Assembly: GCA_949106495.1 (NCBI GenBank)
Contig: CARYZD010000001.1
Coordinates: 62,001 to 126,000, forward strand
From: an uncultured Clostridia bacterium
GTDB taxonomy: Bacteria > Bacillota > Clostridia > TANB77 > CAG-465
DNA: 64,000 bases
Direction: 5' to 3'
Shown here: piece after piece, positions 1 to 12,000 of the stretch
How positions within the stretch are numbered: position 1 is the stretch's first letter
How the letters are laid out: every line of letters starts with the position of its first letter
Notes under the pieces: generated by a model
Told to the model about the DNA's origin: nothing
Databases searched by the model: none
What the model saw: only the letters and a program-made list of their open reading frames with translations
Made by a program: the position numbers and the translations under genes

Positions 1-3000
1 TTCCTTCTGTATTTTCTGTTGCTCTTACAAATTTATATTTATTACCATATTTATTATTAATATTAACTAGTTCGTTTACTGTATTATAATCATCATCTAT
101 TTTTCCTTCTATTATGTTTTGATTATATATTTCTTCTTCTGAATCTATATCTACATATTTTGTTATTACACTTGTATCTTTCTTTTCAAAAGTTACTATT
201 ATGTGCTTATCTTCTGTCATATTAATAAATTTATCTAACATATATGAATTATTTTTATCTCCTGATAGTTCTTGCTCAACTCCATTTATTGTTATAGTTG
301 AAATCATATATTTACTTTCTGGTATTACTATAATATCTTTTATACTATTTTCTCCATGATTTACTACTTCATATGGGTTTTCGTCTTTTCCTGTAATATC
401 TCCGCCAATACCTTTAACTTCTGTTGTTATTTTATATTCCTTTTTAGAAAATTCAACTATAATGTGTTTATCTTCTATCATATTAGTAAATTTATCTAAC
501 ATATATTCTTTTTCTTTATCTTCTGGTAAATTTTGTTCTTCTCCATTTATTGTTATTTTAGAAATAAAATATCCTTTTTCTGGTTGTATTACTATATCTT
601 TTACACTATTTCCACCATGATTTACAATTTCATATGGATTTTCGTCTTTTCCTGTAATATTTCCACCAATACCATTTACTTCTGTTGTTACTTTATATGA
701 TTTTATAGTATTTGTTATAATTGTTCCATTTATAGTTTTGTTATATCCAGTAATATTTTCTTCATCAATTGTATAAACTATTTCTTGACCATTTTCATCA
801 TATTTTTGAAGATTTTCTATTTTATATACTTTTTCTTCATCTTGAGTTACATCTAATATTTCTTCTCTTACAATATTTTCACCATTTTTTATTATTATTT
901 TTATATTTGATGGTCTAACATTATTTAAATTATTATTATCTAACCATTTTTTAGTTACTTCTAATTCTATTTTATCATCTGGTACTGTAAATGTATTTGT
1001 TATAATGTGATTTTCATTATCTATAGATTTACTATAAAATTTCAAATCATCTTTACTTACTTCTATTTCATCTACTTTATATATAATCTCATTTCCTGAA
1101 CTATTGTACTTAGCTAAATTAATAAATTTATATGTTTGTATATCTCCTTCATTTGTATTTATAACTTGTTCTTGTACAACCACATCTTCATTTTTAACTT
1201 GTAGTTTTATTTTTGCTGGTCTTCTTTTATTTATATCACTATTATCTAACCATTTTTTAGTTGCTTCTAATTCTATTTTATCATCTGGAACTGTAAATGT
1301 ATTTGTTATAACATAATTTTCATTATCTACAGATTTACTATAAAATTTTAAGTCATCTTCATTTATTTCTTTCTCATCTATTGTGTATGCTATCTCATTT
1401 CCTCTATTATCATATTTAGATAGATTTATAAATTTATATGTTTGAGTAGTATTATTGTCTACATCTATTACTTGTTCTTGTACTACATTATCTTCATCTT
1501 TAACTTGTAGTTTTATTTTATTTGGTCTCTTGTTATTAACATTGTCATTATCCATCCATTTTTTAGTTACATTTAATTCTATTTTCTCATTTGGTACTTC
1601 AAATGTATTTGTTATAACATAGTTTTCATTATCTACAGATTTACTATAAAATTTTAAGTCATCTTCATTTACTTCTTTCTCATCTATTGTATATGCTATT
1701 TCATTTCCTTTATCATCATACTTAGATAGGTTTACAAATTTATATGTTTGTGTATCTCCATTTTTGGCATTTATTATTTGTTCTTGTACTACAATATCTA
1801 CATTTTTAACTTGTAATTTTATTTGACTTGGTCTCTTACTATTTTCATTACTATTATCTGTCCAAACTTTTGTTGCTTCTAATTCTATCTTTTCATCTGG
1901 TACTTCAAATGTATTTGTTATTATAAATGTATTTAAATCAATATTTTTTATATCTTCATTATACATATATAATTCATTTGTATTAGATTCTTTTTCTACA
2001 ACTCTATAATTTATTTCTTTTCCTGATTCTGTATACATTGGAACATTTACAAATGTATATTTCCATGCATCTGTAACAGTTTCTTTAGAATCTGGTATTG
2101 TTAATGTAATGTTTCCATTTAATTCTTCAGTTATAACTTGAGTTGCTACTAAGTTACTTCCATTATATAATTCTGTATTTATTGAATTTGGTCTTTTTAA
2201 AGCCACATTATTACTATCTTTCCATACCTTATATACTGTTATATCTTTCTTTTGTATTTCAAAACTTACAACAATATGTTTATCTTGAATCATATTAGTA
2301 AATTTATCTAAACTATATGATGATTTTTTATCTTCTGGTAAGTTTTGTACTTCCCCATTTATTGTTATTTTACTTATTTGATATCCAGTATTAGGTGTTA
2401 TAATAATGTCCTTTATACTATCTTCACCATGTAATACTTTTTCGTATGGATTTTCTGCTTCTCCAGAAATACTTCCTCCTATTCCATCAACTTCTGTTGT
2501 TATTTTATGTTCTTTTATCTTATAATAATATGTTACTTCTGTTAATGGATTTTCAAATATTCCATTTGCATTACTTGGTAATTTTGTACTAACAAGTTCA
2601 TATTTTTCATCTAAAGTAGGATAAGATACTGGATTTGTTGTATACGACTCTCCTTCTTCTCCTTCACTATTTTCATCTGGAGCAACACTTGTTGATGTAC
2701 CATCTATATAATGATGTACTAATAGTTCTAATGGCTTTAATTCATAGTAATATGTAATAACTTGTGGTTGATCTTTAAACACACCGCTTGCATTATCTGG
2801 TATTTGATATTTACCATCATCTAGTTTTACTAATCTATATCTATGTAAATCCATTTTTGGAGCTGTAGTATAATTATTACCTACTTCACCATATTGAACT
2901 TTATCTTCTGCAACACGTGTTGTTGTGCCTTTAATATAATGATGTTCAATTACATTTGATGAATTATTACTAAATTTAACAACAATATGTTTATCTGATG

Positions 3001-6000
3001 TCATATTAACAAACTTATCTAACTCTACTGTTCCATTTTCATTAACATTATATGGTACTTCTTCTCCATTTATTGTAATTTTAATAACATTATAACCGCT
3101 ATTTGGTGTTGCTATAATATCTTTTACACTATCTTCTCCATGTTTTACACTTTCATATGGATTTTGGTTTTGTCCACTAATTTTTCCACCTACGCCATCT
3201 ACTTCTGTTATTATCTTATATTGTTTCTTAGTATTTGTTACTGATAAACTTTGTAATTGTGGAATAGCTGCTGCTGTTTGAATAGAGCCAAGTTTAGATA
3301 TAAACATTTTTTTATCTGTAGCAGTATTTCCTCCAACAAATAGTACACTATCATTTAAACATATTATACTTCTTACTGAACCACTATCATTATCTTTTTC
3401 AATTTCATATAAAAGATTTCCATCAAAATCATACTTTTGAATATTGTTACGACTAACATAAAAACCTTCATCATCACAATCAATTCCAAAAGATCTAAAT
3501 CTTTTATTCCATATAATATTTCCATCAAAATCAAATTTCCACGTTTGAGTTAAACCATATTCTGTAATTATAATTCCATCATCAACCACTAATACATTAT
3601 CATGATTATCATTTCCAAAGTATGAATGTTGTATATTTTTTTTCCAAACTAAATTTCCTGTATATGTATATTTTGCTATCCAGCTCCAATATTCACTATC
3701 TATAACATTTCGTTGTCCTATTAAAAATATTCCATCCTCAATATCTAACATTTTTATAGGCTCATAAATATCAGAATCAAGATTTTTAGACCACTTTAGA
3801 TTACCATTAAAATCATATTTTATAATTTTTCCATTACTTGAGCCATCAATAACACTGCCTACTCCTACAAGAACACCATCCGAAACTAAAGCAATAGATT
3901 TATCGTAATTACTTAATGTCTTAGTAAATATAAGCTCTCCATTTAAATTATATTTATAAAAATAGCAAATAGATTCTCCATTTTCTTTGGCTATAGCATA
4001 TATTGCACTATCATTTGCAACCATTTCATTATATCTTTTATTGGTATTTGTTTTATCCCAAATCAAATTACCATTAAAATCATATTTTTGAAATCTTCCT
4101 GTATCACTATATATAATCACTCCATCATTCAATTTACATGTTCTAATCCATAATTCACTTGATCCAACCACATCATAAGTTTTAGTCCATAATATTCCAT
4201 CTTCATACTCTGCTGGTTGACTTTTTCCTATACCAAAATCTTTAGTATAGTTTGATGCTTGGTATCCATATAATGGATTCATTTCACTAATTCTATATAA
4301 TCCTGTTGCAAGATTTAAACTTAATTCTCCGTTTTTATCTGTTTTTACTACTCTATCACTTACTAGCTTTACATTCTTTATATATCCTCTATCAAGTCCA
4401 CTTTTTTGTGAACTATCTTTTACATATTTAAATTCTACTTTATATGTTCCTGGTGTTAAATCTATTTCATTATTTAAAAATACTAAACTATTATAATTTG
4501 TACCATAACCAGTTCCACCAATCTTTGTGTCTACTCCCCCAATTGTTGCATTTGTTTTTACATTTGTTATTGTATAGTATAAGTAGTCATAACTTGCACT
4601 TTCAGATGATACACTCCAATCAAATGATAATTTTTTATTTGTATCTATTGTAAACTCTTGTGTTTGTATAACACTTTCTGAACTATTAACATTATAGTTA
4701 TTACTTTGCCATGTTCCATCTTCATTTTGAGTCCATTGATACTCTCCGCTTGTTTCTAGCTCTAATTCTTCTCCTTGACTTGCTCCTATAGGATTACCAC
4801 TTGGATCATTTACATAGTTACCATTTTGGTCTGTTATTTTAAATTCAACCCCCTCAAGTGGCTCCCCTGTTTCAGAATCTGTTTTTGTAAGTTTAAATAC
4901 TGGTTCATTATCTATATTTAAATTTAGTACTGGATTATCTGATGTTGCATCAGTTATACTACTGCTTCTTGTCGTACCACTTATAATTTGTACTTGAGCC
5001 CTATTACTAGAATTTCTATAAAGCTTAAATACTATTGGTGTTTCATTTAATATATATCCTTCTGATGGATATATCTCTTGTAATGTATATTGTCCTGTTA
5101 TATTTTTTCCACTAACAAATTCATATAAGTTATCTATATTTATTACACCATTTTCATCTGTTGTGTAAACTTCTCCTTTTTTATTTTCTCCAGTAATTTT
5201 AAATTGAGCTCCTTTTAATACTTTTGATTTTCCTTTTTCTGTCTTTGTTATTTTTAAACTATATGTAGGAATTTTTTCATTTCCAAGTTGTGTTTTAACT
5301 ACTGGTATTTCTCCACTTTTATCTATTTGTGGTAATGAATCAAAATCTCCACTTAATACATTAAATTTTAACTCTTTATTTGAGTCCCTAACCATCATAA
5401 ATGATACAGGTTCCTTTAAATAATGTCCTTGTGATTCAGTTTCAGTTAAAGTATATCTAACATTAGGTTCTAATAATTTTATATTAAGTTTACCTTGACT
5501 ATTAGTAGTATATCTTGTAACCTTACCATTTTGGCCAGTAAGTTCAAACCTTATTCCTTGTATTGGACTTGTTGTAGAAGATTCAATTTTATTAAGCTCA
5601 AAATTATATTTTACCTCATCATCAAAAGATGCTTTTACAGTTGTTCCTTCAATAACTGGTGCCTCTTTAAATCCTCCAGATTTTACTTCTATTTGAAGTT
5701 CTCCATTTACTATATGTCCAATTATTACTGTATTTTTATCATCTACAACATATTTTCTATCTGCTCTTATTTCTTTTATTGTATATTCTTTTTCTACAAA
5801 TAATCCTTTTAGTGTAGCAACGCCATCAGAAAAAGTTGTTGCTGTTTTAACATTTTCACTATCTTTTTCCTCTGCTGAAAATGTTACACCAGATAATCTT
5901 TTATCTGTATTTATCTCATATTTTGTTATTTCTACATCAAATTTTTTAGCTATTTTAAATCCTAATTTATTTGGTTCAGTTTGAGTTTTTAACTTTCCTT

Positions 6001-8827
6001 CTGTTGTATCTAAGCAAAAATATACTGCATGGTCTGAATATGATACCTCATTATAATTTAATCCTGCTGGTACTTGTATATCATAACTAAATGTTTCTGT
6101 ATTTCCTATTGGCATTGAATAATTAGATAAATCTATCATATAATTTTTAACTTTAGACCAATCTTGTGGCGAAGTTGTCCAACCATTTTTCTTGGAATTT
6201 AAATCCTCTGTTACTTTTTCATTATATGAATAATATATTCTTGCATATCTTTTTAAATTGTCTGATAATTTAATTCCACTATTTGTCATAGTTGTATTAA
6301 ATTCTGACCCTAATTTTTCTCCATTTAGTTGATATGTATTTCCTTTAAAAGGAATCTTACCTACAACTTTTATTTCACTAATAGTACCAGAATAGTTATT
6401 TGTTAAATTAACATTAACAGTTGCTTGTCCTACACTATCTTTCTTTTCTATTATTGCCTCTTGTGGAGAAACTGCAATACTATCTTTTTCATCATAATTT
6501 GTAGCTGTTTGCGAAGTAAGTAAACTTGATGGTGCCATTATATTAAATGAACATTTAGTATATCCAATACTTTCTTTTATATTACCATTTCCATTTAGGT
6601 CATATATGTCTTCACTCTTATATCTAGCATCATAATTATTGCATGCTAAATTATATGAATATAACTCTATACTATTTGTTGCTGTTACATTTCTTGGGTC
6701 TGCTGTTATATCTACATCTAAATTTAGCTCTTCTGTTCCAGCCTCTTCATTTTCTGTATAAATTTTAGTATATATATTACCATCATGTTCATAAGTATCA
6801 ATACCAACTACTGTTGTTTCTGAATTTGAGTATATGTTATTTACATTTACATCAATAACTTCTGATGGATATTTAATTAAAAATACACCATCTTTCCACT
6901 GACTATAGTTGAATTTATCTGTTATTGTTTTTATATTTATACTAACATTTTTAGCTGTTTCTTGATTAAATATATAATCTGGATCAATTGATAACTTAGC
7001 AACAGAACCAGGTAACTCATACTCAGCAAATTTTATATCACTATTTAATTTTTGATATTCATTACCATTACTTGGTGTTATATATCCTGTAACATAATTA
7101 TATATCTGAGTATATGATAAAAATTCTTCATAGCTTATTTCTGCTGTTAATAACACATCATCAATTTCTTTTATATGTCTTATATAACAATATTTACTTT
7201 TTTCAGCTTCACTTGTTTCTATTCGTATATGTTTTACTGGTGTATCATACATAAATGGGTTACTTTCTGTATAATTATTCCAATCATCTTTTGTAAATTT
7301 ATGTAATAATTCGTTTGTTTCATCATTATATACATTTATATATCCATCTTCTCCTAAAAGATAATTTGGAGTTGGATAACTAAAATACATTCCAACATTA
7401 CTTACATATCTTTCAAAATCATGATATGTTCCATTATTGTCTAAAACTTTATCTGTATAACTTTCTGGACTATCTTTAACCATAAATTTATTTTTATATG
7501 CACCTTTACCAGTTCTAAGTTCCCACGACACATCATATCTGTCTTTACTATTTTCATCATTTTCAACTTGATTATATATGTTTGATGGTAACTCTTTTGA
7601 TACTTTATATATATTTTCTTTTATATCATCATACCACTCACTTTTGCCAATTGTATTATGTACAATTGCAACATCTCCTTCTGGATTGTCATAAATAACT
7701 GCTACAACATCTTGTGCAATATTTGAACGATATGGATTGCTAAATCCACTGCTTGGATTATTATATCCTTCATACCAAGTTTTAATAGGAATATTTAATG
7801 CTACTGCATTTTCACTTGTTGCCTTATATGCTTCAAGTGGATATTCAATCTCAAATTGATATTCATTCCATCTATTAATACTTGTTGATATTTTTTTATT
7901 TTCATCTAATTTGGCTGTTCTTTCAACTGTAAAAGTTCTATTACTTGAATTATAATTAAAGTCTACATTTTGTTCTTTAATACTTACTTTACTTGGAGCA
8001 TATCCATTAAGTAATGGAATAGTTCCTTCTAAATGTTGTTTTGATAGATTTAATTGGTCTTTTGATTCTTTTACTATCAAATTAAATTCAATATTTAATT
8101 TATTTTTTTCCTCATCTACTGCACTTACAATATTATACTCTTGAGTTTTACAGTCCTTATCTAATTCTGTAATTGTAGTTCCATACCAGTCATTAGTTAA
8201 ATAAACAGTTTTAGATATTTGAGTTTCAGTTCCATTATCTGCTACATGTGTTCCTGTAAGTGTTACACTATTAGTATTTACACTATAATTATCTATGTTA
8301 TCCCCTATAGCTTTAGCTGTATAATAACTTCCTGAATTAGAATAGTCACCACTTTTTACTATACCAGATATCATTTTTTGTGTTCCACTTGATATATCTT
8401 TAAGTGATATAACTTTCGTATTACTCGATATACTATCTTGTGCAATAACATTATCTTGTACTAATGCTGTTGAAAGATAGAAATTTTTTCCATTTATTTC
8501 AATTGATGCATTCTTAAGAGTACCATTTGTTAATACATTTAAATCTATATAAAGTGTATCTTCTGTTCCTATTTCTTTACATGTTCCTCTTATTTTTTCT
8601 GCATATCCATCTCTATTTATATCTCTTAAGTAAAAGGCATCAAAAGTAACATAGTTTGTCCCATCTACTTTCTCATCTCCTGCTTTTACCTGAGTATATG
8701 TTTTAGCTACTTGTTCTTCTATACTTAAATCATTATATTCTTTTTTTAAGTGCTTAGTAACAAAAGCTAATCCAATTATAAATATAAAAATTATTGGTAT
8801 AATTATTATTTTTTTCTTATTTTTCAT
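1..8827 (-). CDS. giant multidomain surface adhesin (SpaA/Cna-B/InlB-B/MucBP), 3' end outside window
   Basis: I translated this frame by hand. It is open from an ATG at 8827, preceded by AGGAGG, to the left edge, giving more than 2,940 codons with the C-terminus missing. An N-terminal hydrophobic helix (residues 5-22, MKNKKKIIIIPIIFIFIIG) suggests secretion or membrane anchoring. Visible in order: a long beta-rich region (to about 950); four SpaA/prealbumin-like units starting near residues 960, 1070, 1190 and 1310, recognised by phrases such as LKGAQFKITGENKKGE; a block with repeated KYDFNGNLIW-type units (about 1530-1850) that looks propeller-like; InlB-B-like repeats (ITTEVDGIGGSISG) twice before and twice after the Cna-B block; two MucBP-like units; five Cna-B units with the signature VTKKWLDN..RP and a closing VITNTF; and a further MucBP start at the edge. 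SpaA and Cna-B domains usually carry internal Lys-Asn isopeptide bonds. A sortase motif is expected beyond the window. Its role as an adhesin is inferred from the architecture. Confidence 0.85.
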   Translation of the reverse strand, partial: MKNKKKIIIIPIIFIFIIGLAFVTKHLKKEYNDLSIEEQVAKTYTQVKAGDEKVDGTNYVTFDAFYLRDINRDGYAEKIRGTCKEIGTEDTLYIDLNVLTNGTLKNASIEINGKNFYLSTALVQDNVIAQDSISSNTKVISLKDISSGTQKMISGIVKSGDYSNSGSYYTAKAIGDNIDNYSVNTNSVTLTGTHVADNGTETQISKTVYLTNDWYGTTITELDKDCKTQEYNIVSAVDEEKNKLNIEFNLIVKESKDQLNLSKQHLEGTIPLLNGYAPSKVSIKEQNVDFNYNSSNRTFTVERTAKLDENKKISTSINRWNEYQFEIEYPLEAYKATSENAVALNIPIKTWYEGYNNPSSGFSNPYRSNIAQDVVAVIYDNPEGDVAIVHNTIGKSEWYDDIKENIYKVSKELPSNIYNQVENDENSKDRYDVSWELRTGKGAYKNKFMVKDSPESYTDKVLDNNGTYHDFERYVSNVGMYFSYPTPNYLLGEDGYINVYNDETNELLHKFTKDDWNNYTESNPFMYDTPVKHIRIETSEAEKSKYCYIRHIKEIDDVLLTAEISYEEFLSYTQIYNYVTGYITPSNGNEYQKLNSDIKFAEYELPGSVAKLSIDPDYIFNQETAKNVSINIKTITDKFNYSQWKDGVFLIKYPSEVIDVNVNNIYSNSETTVVGIDTYEHDGNIYTKIYTENEEAGTEELNLDVDITADPRNVTATNSIELYSYNLACNNYDARYKSEDIYDLNGNGNIKESIGYTKCSFNIMAPSSLLTSQTATNYDEKDSIAVSPQEAIIEKKDSVGQATVNVNLTNNYSGTISEIKVVGKIPFKGNTYQLNGEKLGSEFNTTMTNSGIKLSDNLKRYARIYYSYNEKVTEDLNSKKNGWTTSPQDWSKVKNYMIDLSNYSMPIGNTETFSYDIQVPAGLNYNEVSYSDHAVYFCLDTTEGKLKTQTEPNKLGFKIAKKFDVEITKYEINTDKRLSGVTFSAEEKDSENVKTATTFSDGVATLKGLFVEKEYTIKEIRADRKYVVDDKNTVIIGHIVNGELQIEVKSGGFKEAPVIEGTTVKASFDDEVKYNFELNKIESSTTSPIQGIRFELTGQNGKVTRYTTNSQGKLNIKLLEPNVRYTLTETESQGHYLKEPVSFMMVRDSNKELKFNVLSGDFDSLPQIDKSGEIPVVKTQLGNEKIPTYSLKITKTEKGKSKVLKGAQFKITGENKKGEVYTTDENGVINIDNLYEFVSGKNITGQYTLQEIYPSEGYILNETPIVFKLYRNSSNRAQVQIISGTTRSSSITDATSDNPVLNLNIDNEPVFKLTKTDSETGEPLEGVEFKITDQNGNYVNDPSGNPIGASQGEELELETSGEYQWTQNEDGTWQSNNYNVNSSESVIQTQEFTIDTNKKLSFDWSVSSESASYDYLYYTITNVKTNATIGGVDTKIGGTGYGTNYNSLVFLNNEIDLTPGTYKVEFKYVKDSSQKSGLDRGYIKNVKLVSDRVVKTDKNGELSLNLATGLYRISEMNPLYGYQASNYTKDFGIGKSQPAEYEDGILWTKTYDVVGSSELWIRTCKLNDGVIIYSDTGRFQKYDFNGNLIWDKTNTNKRYNEMVANDSAIYAIAKENGESICYFYKYNLNGELIFTKTLSNYDKSIALVSDGVLVGVGSVIDGSSNGKIIKYDFNGNLKWSKNLDSDIYEPIKMLDIEDGIFLIGQRNVIDSEYWSWIAKYTYTGNLVWKKNIQHSYFGNDNHDNVLVVDDGIIITEYGLTQTWKFDFDGNIIWNKRFRSFGIDCDDEGFYVSRNNIQKYDFDGNLLYEIEKDNDSGSVRSIICLNDSVLFVGGNTATDKKMFISKLGSIQTAAAIPQLQSLSVTNTKKQYKIITEVDGVGGKISGQNQNPYESVKHGEDSVKDIIATPNSGYNVIKITINGEEVPYNVNENGTVELDKFVNMTSDKHIVVKFSNNSSNVIEHHYIKGTTTRVAEDKVQYGEVGNNYTTAPKMDLHRYRLVKLDDGKYQIPDNASGVFKDQPQVITYYYELKPLELLVHHYIDGTSTSVAPDENSEGEEGESYTTNPVSYPTLDEKYELVSTKLPSNANGIFENPLTEVTYYYKIKEHKITTEVDGIGGSISGEAENPYEKVLHGEDSIKDIIITPNTGYQISKITINGEVQNLPEDKKSSYSLDKFTNMIQDKHIVVSFEIQKKDITVYKVWKDSNNVALKRPNSINTELYNGSNLVATQVITEELNGNITLTIPDSKETVTDAWKYTFVNVPMYTESGKEINYRVVEKESNTNELYMYNEDIKNIDLNTFIITNTFEVPDEKIELEATKVWTDNSNENSKRPSQIKLQVKNVDIVVQEQIINAKNGDTQTYKFVNLSKYDDKGNEIAYTIDEKEVNEDDLKFYSKSVDNENYVITNTFEVPNEKIELNVTKKWMDNDNVNNKRPNKIKLQVKDEDNVVQEQVIDVDNNTTQTYKFINLSKYDNRGNEIAYTIDEKEINEDDLKFYSKSVDNENYVITNTFTVPDDKIELEATKKWLDNSDINKRRPAKIKLQVKNEDVVVQEQVINTNEGDIQTYKFINLAKYNSSGNEIIYKVDEIEVSKDDLKFYSKSIDNENHIITNTFTVPDDKIELEVTKKWLDNNNLNNVRPSNIKIIIKNGENIVREEILDVTQDEEKVYKIENLQKYDENGQEIVYTIDEENITGYNKTINGTIITNTIKSYKVTTEVNGIGGNITGKDENPYEIVNHGGNSVKDIVIQPEKGYFISKITINGEEQNLPEDKEKEYMLDKFTNMIEDKHIIVEFSKKEYKITTEVKGIGGDITGKDENPYEVVNHGENSIKDIIVIPESKYMISTITINGVEQELSGDKNNSYMLDKFINMTEDKHIIVTFEKKDTSVITKYVDIDSEEEIYNQNIIEGKIDDDYNTVNELVNINNKYGNKYKFVRATENTEG
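720..2240 (-). repeat. tandem Cna-B-encoding repeats, near-identical at DNA level
   Basis: Five consecutive Cna-B units of roughly 90-100 codons lie here. Units at about 950-1290, 1290-1600 and 1600-1910 share long near-identical nucleotide stretches, for example the segment encoding DDLKFYSKSVDNENYVITNT, which is present at about 1300-1360 and 1600-1660. Such similarity suggests recent unit duplication and makes the tract prone to slippage or recombination. Confidence 0.75.
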
Positions 8828-9011
8828 ATATCCTCCTATATTATATATAATAATTATATATCTAATTAATAAAATATAGTATGTTTTTCATTATATTTTA
8901 TACTTTTTTTGTGTACGTTTTTGTGTATGTTTTTTTTGTTTATTTTACTTTAATGTTACATACATATTACTTTTAATATACTATAAAAAAATTATTAAAT
9001 ATAAAAATAGA

Positions 9012-9061
9012 TTCTATAATAAATATAATTTAACATATTATACTAAATATTTATTATAGAA
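9012..9061. repeat. palindromic repeat, copy 1 (15-bp arms)
   Basis: Arms TTCTATAATAAATAT (9012-9026) and its exact complement (9047-9061) flank a 20-bp AT spacer. The same arms recur at 14489-14542 with an unrelated spacer, so the two copies bracket the 9099-14441 gene. On the minus strand the hairpin is followed by a short T run, so it may also terminate the gene ending at 9099. Confidence 0.8.
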
Positions 9062-9098
9062 CCTTTAAATAATTATCAATTATATAGTTAATATTAAA

Positions 9099-12000
9099 TT
9101 ACTTATTATATCTATTATGTTTAAATTTAAATATATATTTTTTAACTATAAATATACTTAATATTAATATAGACATATTAATTACAACATTTATATCTCC
9201 AGTATTGGGTAATTTTTCTAATATTTTCTCATATATTATCTCAAATACTAGTTCTCCTTTTTCAAATTTTGCCTTTATTTTCTTTTCTCCTATTATTTTA
9301 TAACCGTCTATTTCTGGTATTTTATAATTAAATGTTTCTCCTTCTTCTCCTATTTCTACATATTCTTCTCTTATTATATTTCCTTCCTCATCTACAAATT
9401 TTACTATTATTTTTGCATCTTCTATTGGTTTTACTTCTGATTCTTTTTCTAGTTTTATTCTTATTTCTATTACTTCTTCTTTATACTTTCCTTCTATATT
9501 TTCTGGTACTTCTACTACTTTATACCCTTCTATTTCTTTTACCTCTACTTTATATTCATCTTCTACTTTTCCTTTTATTTCCTCTTTTAATATTTCTTTT
9601 CCTTCTTCATCTTCATATATTACTTTTACTTTTCCTATCTTTCTTTCATAATAATATACTACCTCTCTTTTTTCTTCTCCTAATATTCCTATTTCATCTC
9701 CTACTACTTCTACTATTTCATATTTTTCTATCTCTTTTCTTTCTGCTTTATAATTATCTCCTATCTTTCCTGTTATTTTATAGCTTCCTATCTCTTCTTC
9801 TGTTTCTTTATTTACATATCTTACTACTACTTCTCCTGCTATCTTTCTATATTCATATACTACTGTTTTTTCTTTTCTATCAAATATTCCTGTTGTATTT
9901 TCTGGTATTTTTACTAGCTCATATCCTTCTAATATTCTTGGTGTTGTTGTATATGTATCACCTTCTATTCCACTTACTGTTGTACTATATATTTGTTCTC
10001 CTGTATTTTGATCTACTCCCTCTACTTCTATTTTTACTGCTTTTTTATAATAATACACTACTTCTTTTGGCTCTACACCTAGTACTACATTTGTAATCTC
10101 TGGTCTTTCATCTAATACATATCCTAAGAATGTTTTCTCTTCTAATACTATATTATCTTTCTCATTTCCTTCATATTCTTTATGCTCTAGTATTTCTCCT
10201 GTTATTCTATCTACATATTTTACTACTAGTCCTCCTGATATTTTCTTATAATAGAATGTTTTTGTTATATCTTCTCTTCCTACTATTCCTGTTTTTGATT
10301 CTGGTTCTTGCACTACTATATATCCTTCTATATTTTGGGCTAGTACTTCGTATGTATCTCCTTCTTTATATGTTTTTACTACATCTTCTGTTATTTTCTC
10401 ATTTGTATTTGCATCTATATGTTCTGTTATTAATTTTGATTGTTTTTTATATTTATATATTACTTCCCTTGGTTCACCTGACATTTTTCCATTTGCTATT
10501 CCTTCTACTTCTATATATTCATATCCTTTTATTTCTTTTTTATTTGTTTCATATTCATCATTCTCTAATCCTTCTATTTTTTCTTCTGATAGTACATCAT
10601 TTGTTATCATATCTATATATTTTACTGTTACAAATGTATTTTTCTTGTAATAATATATTACTTCTATATCTTTATTTCCTACTATTCCTGTTGCTTGTCC
10701 TTCTACTCTTGTATATGTATATCCACTTATATTTTCTTGATTTGTTGTATATGTATCACCTTCTAGATATTTTGTACTACTTTGACTATACAATACTCTT
10801 CCATTATTTTCATCTAGATGTTTTACTTTTACATAGGATATTTTTCTATATTCATATACTACCTCTATTTTTTCTACTGTCATTTCTCCTTCTTTATTTT
10901 CCGGGCTCTTTACTAACTCATATCCTTCTATTTCTTTTGGCATTGTTTTATATTTATCCTCTTCTAGGCCTTCTTTTATTACTGGTTCTGATATTTCTTC
11001 TTTAGTTACTTGGTCTATAAATTTTATCTCTACTCCTCCTGCTATTTTCTTATATCCAAATTCTACTTCTATATCTTTTCCATTAAATATTCCTTCTTGA
11101 TTTTCTGGATATGATACTAGTTTATATCCTGATATATCTTTTGGTTCTGCCCTGTATGAATCCCCCTGTTTATATACTATTACATCATCTTCTATTATAT
11201 ATTCTCCACTTATTATATCTTTATATTTTATTATTAAGTTAAATTCATCTGCATACTCATATGTAAGTATTATCTTTTCCTCTGTAAATGTTACTGTCTC
11301 TTCTTCTGGTCTTGTTACTATTCCATACCCTTCTATTTCTTTTTCTTCTGCTGTAAATACATCTCCTACTAACCCTGTTTTTACTACTTTTTCTGCTAAT
11401 TCTCTTCCTGTATATTTATCTATATACCTTACCTCTACTCCTGGTGAATTTTTCTTATATGCATATCTTACAGCTACATCTTCTCTTTCCATTGTTATTA
11501 TTTTTGTCTCTGGTTCTTCTACTAATGTATATCCATTAAATACTTTTGCTGATGTTGTATAAGTATCTCCCTGCTTTAAATTTACTACTATATCTTCTGT
11601 TAATTTATTTCCTCCATTTGTTAAATCTATATAGCTTACTGTTAGTTTTGATACTAGCGCATATTCATATGTAAGTGTTATTTTTTCTTCTCCAAAAGTA
11701 ATATTTTCTTGTTCTGGTCTTTTTACTAACTCATAGTTTTCTATTGGCTTTGCATTTGATGTGAACTTATCTCCTACTAATCCACTCCTTTCTATCTTTT
11801 CTTCTATTTCATCTCCTGTAAATTTATCTATATATTTTACTTCTACTCCTAGTGAGTTCTTTTTATATCCATATATTATATTTATATTTGTTCTTCCCAT
11901 TGTCACTATATTATTTTCTGGTTTTTGTACTAATGTATATCCTTCAAATGATTTCTCATCCATTTCGTATGTCTCGTTTTGTTTTAATTCTACTACTACA

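Noticed and set aside
1104..5803. Plus-strand ORFs inside 1-8827
   Set aside because: They lie opposite a continuous minus-strand coding frame with clear domains; no start signals.
9012..9061. dif/Xer recombination site
   Set aside because: The arms do not match the Firmicutes dif consensus, and the spacer is far longer than the 6-bp dif centre.
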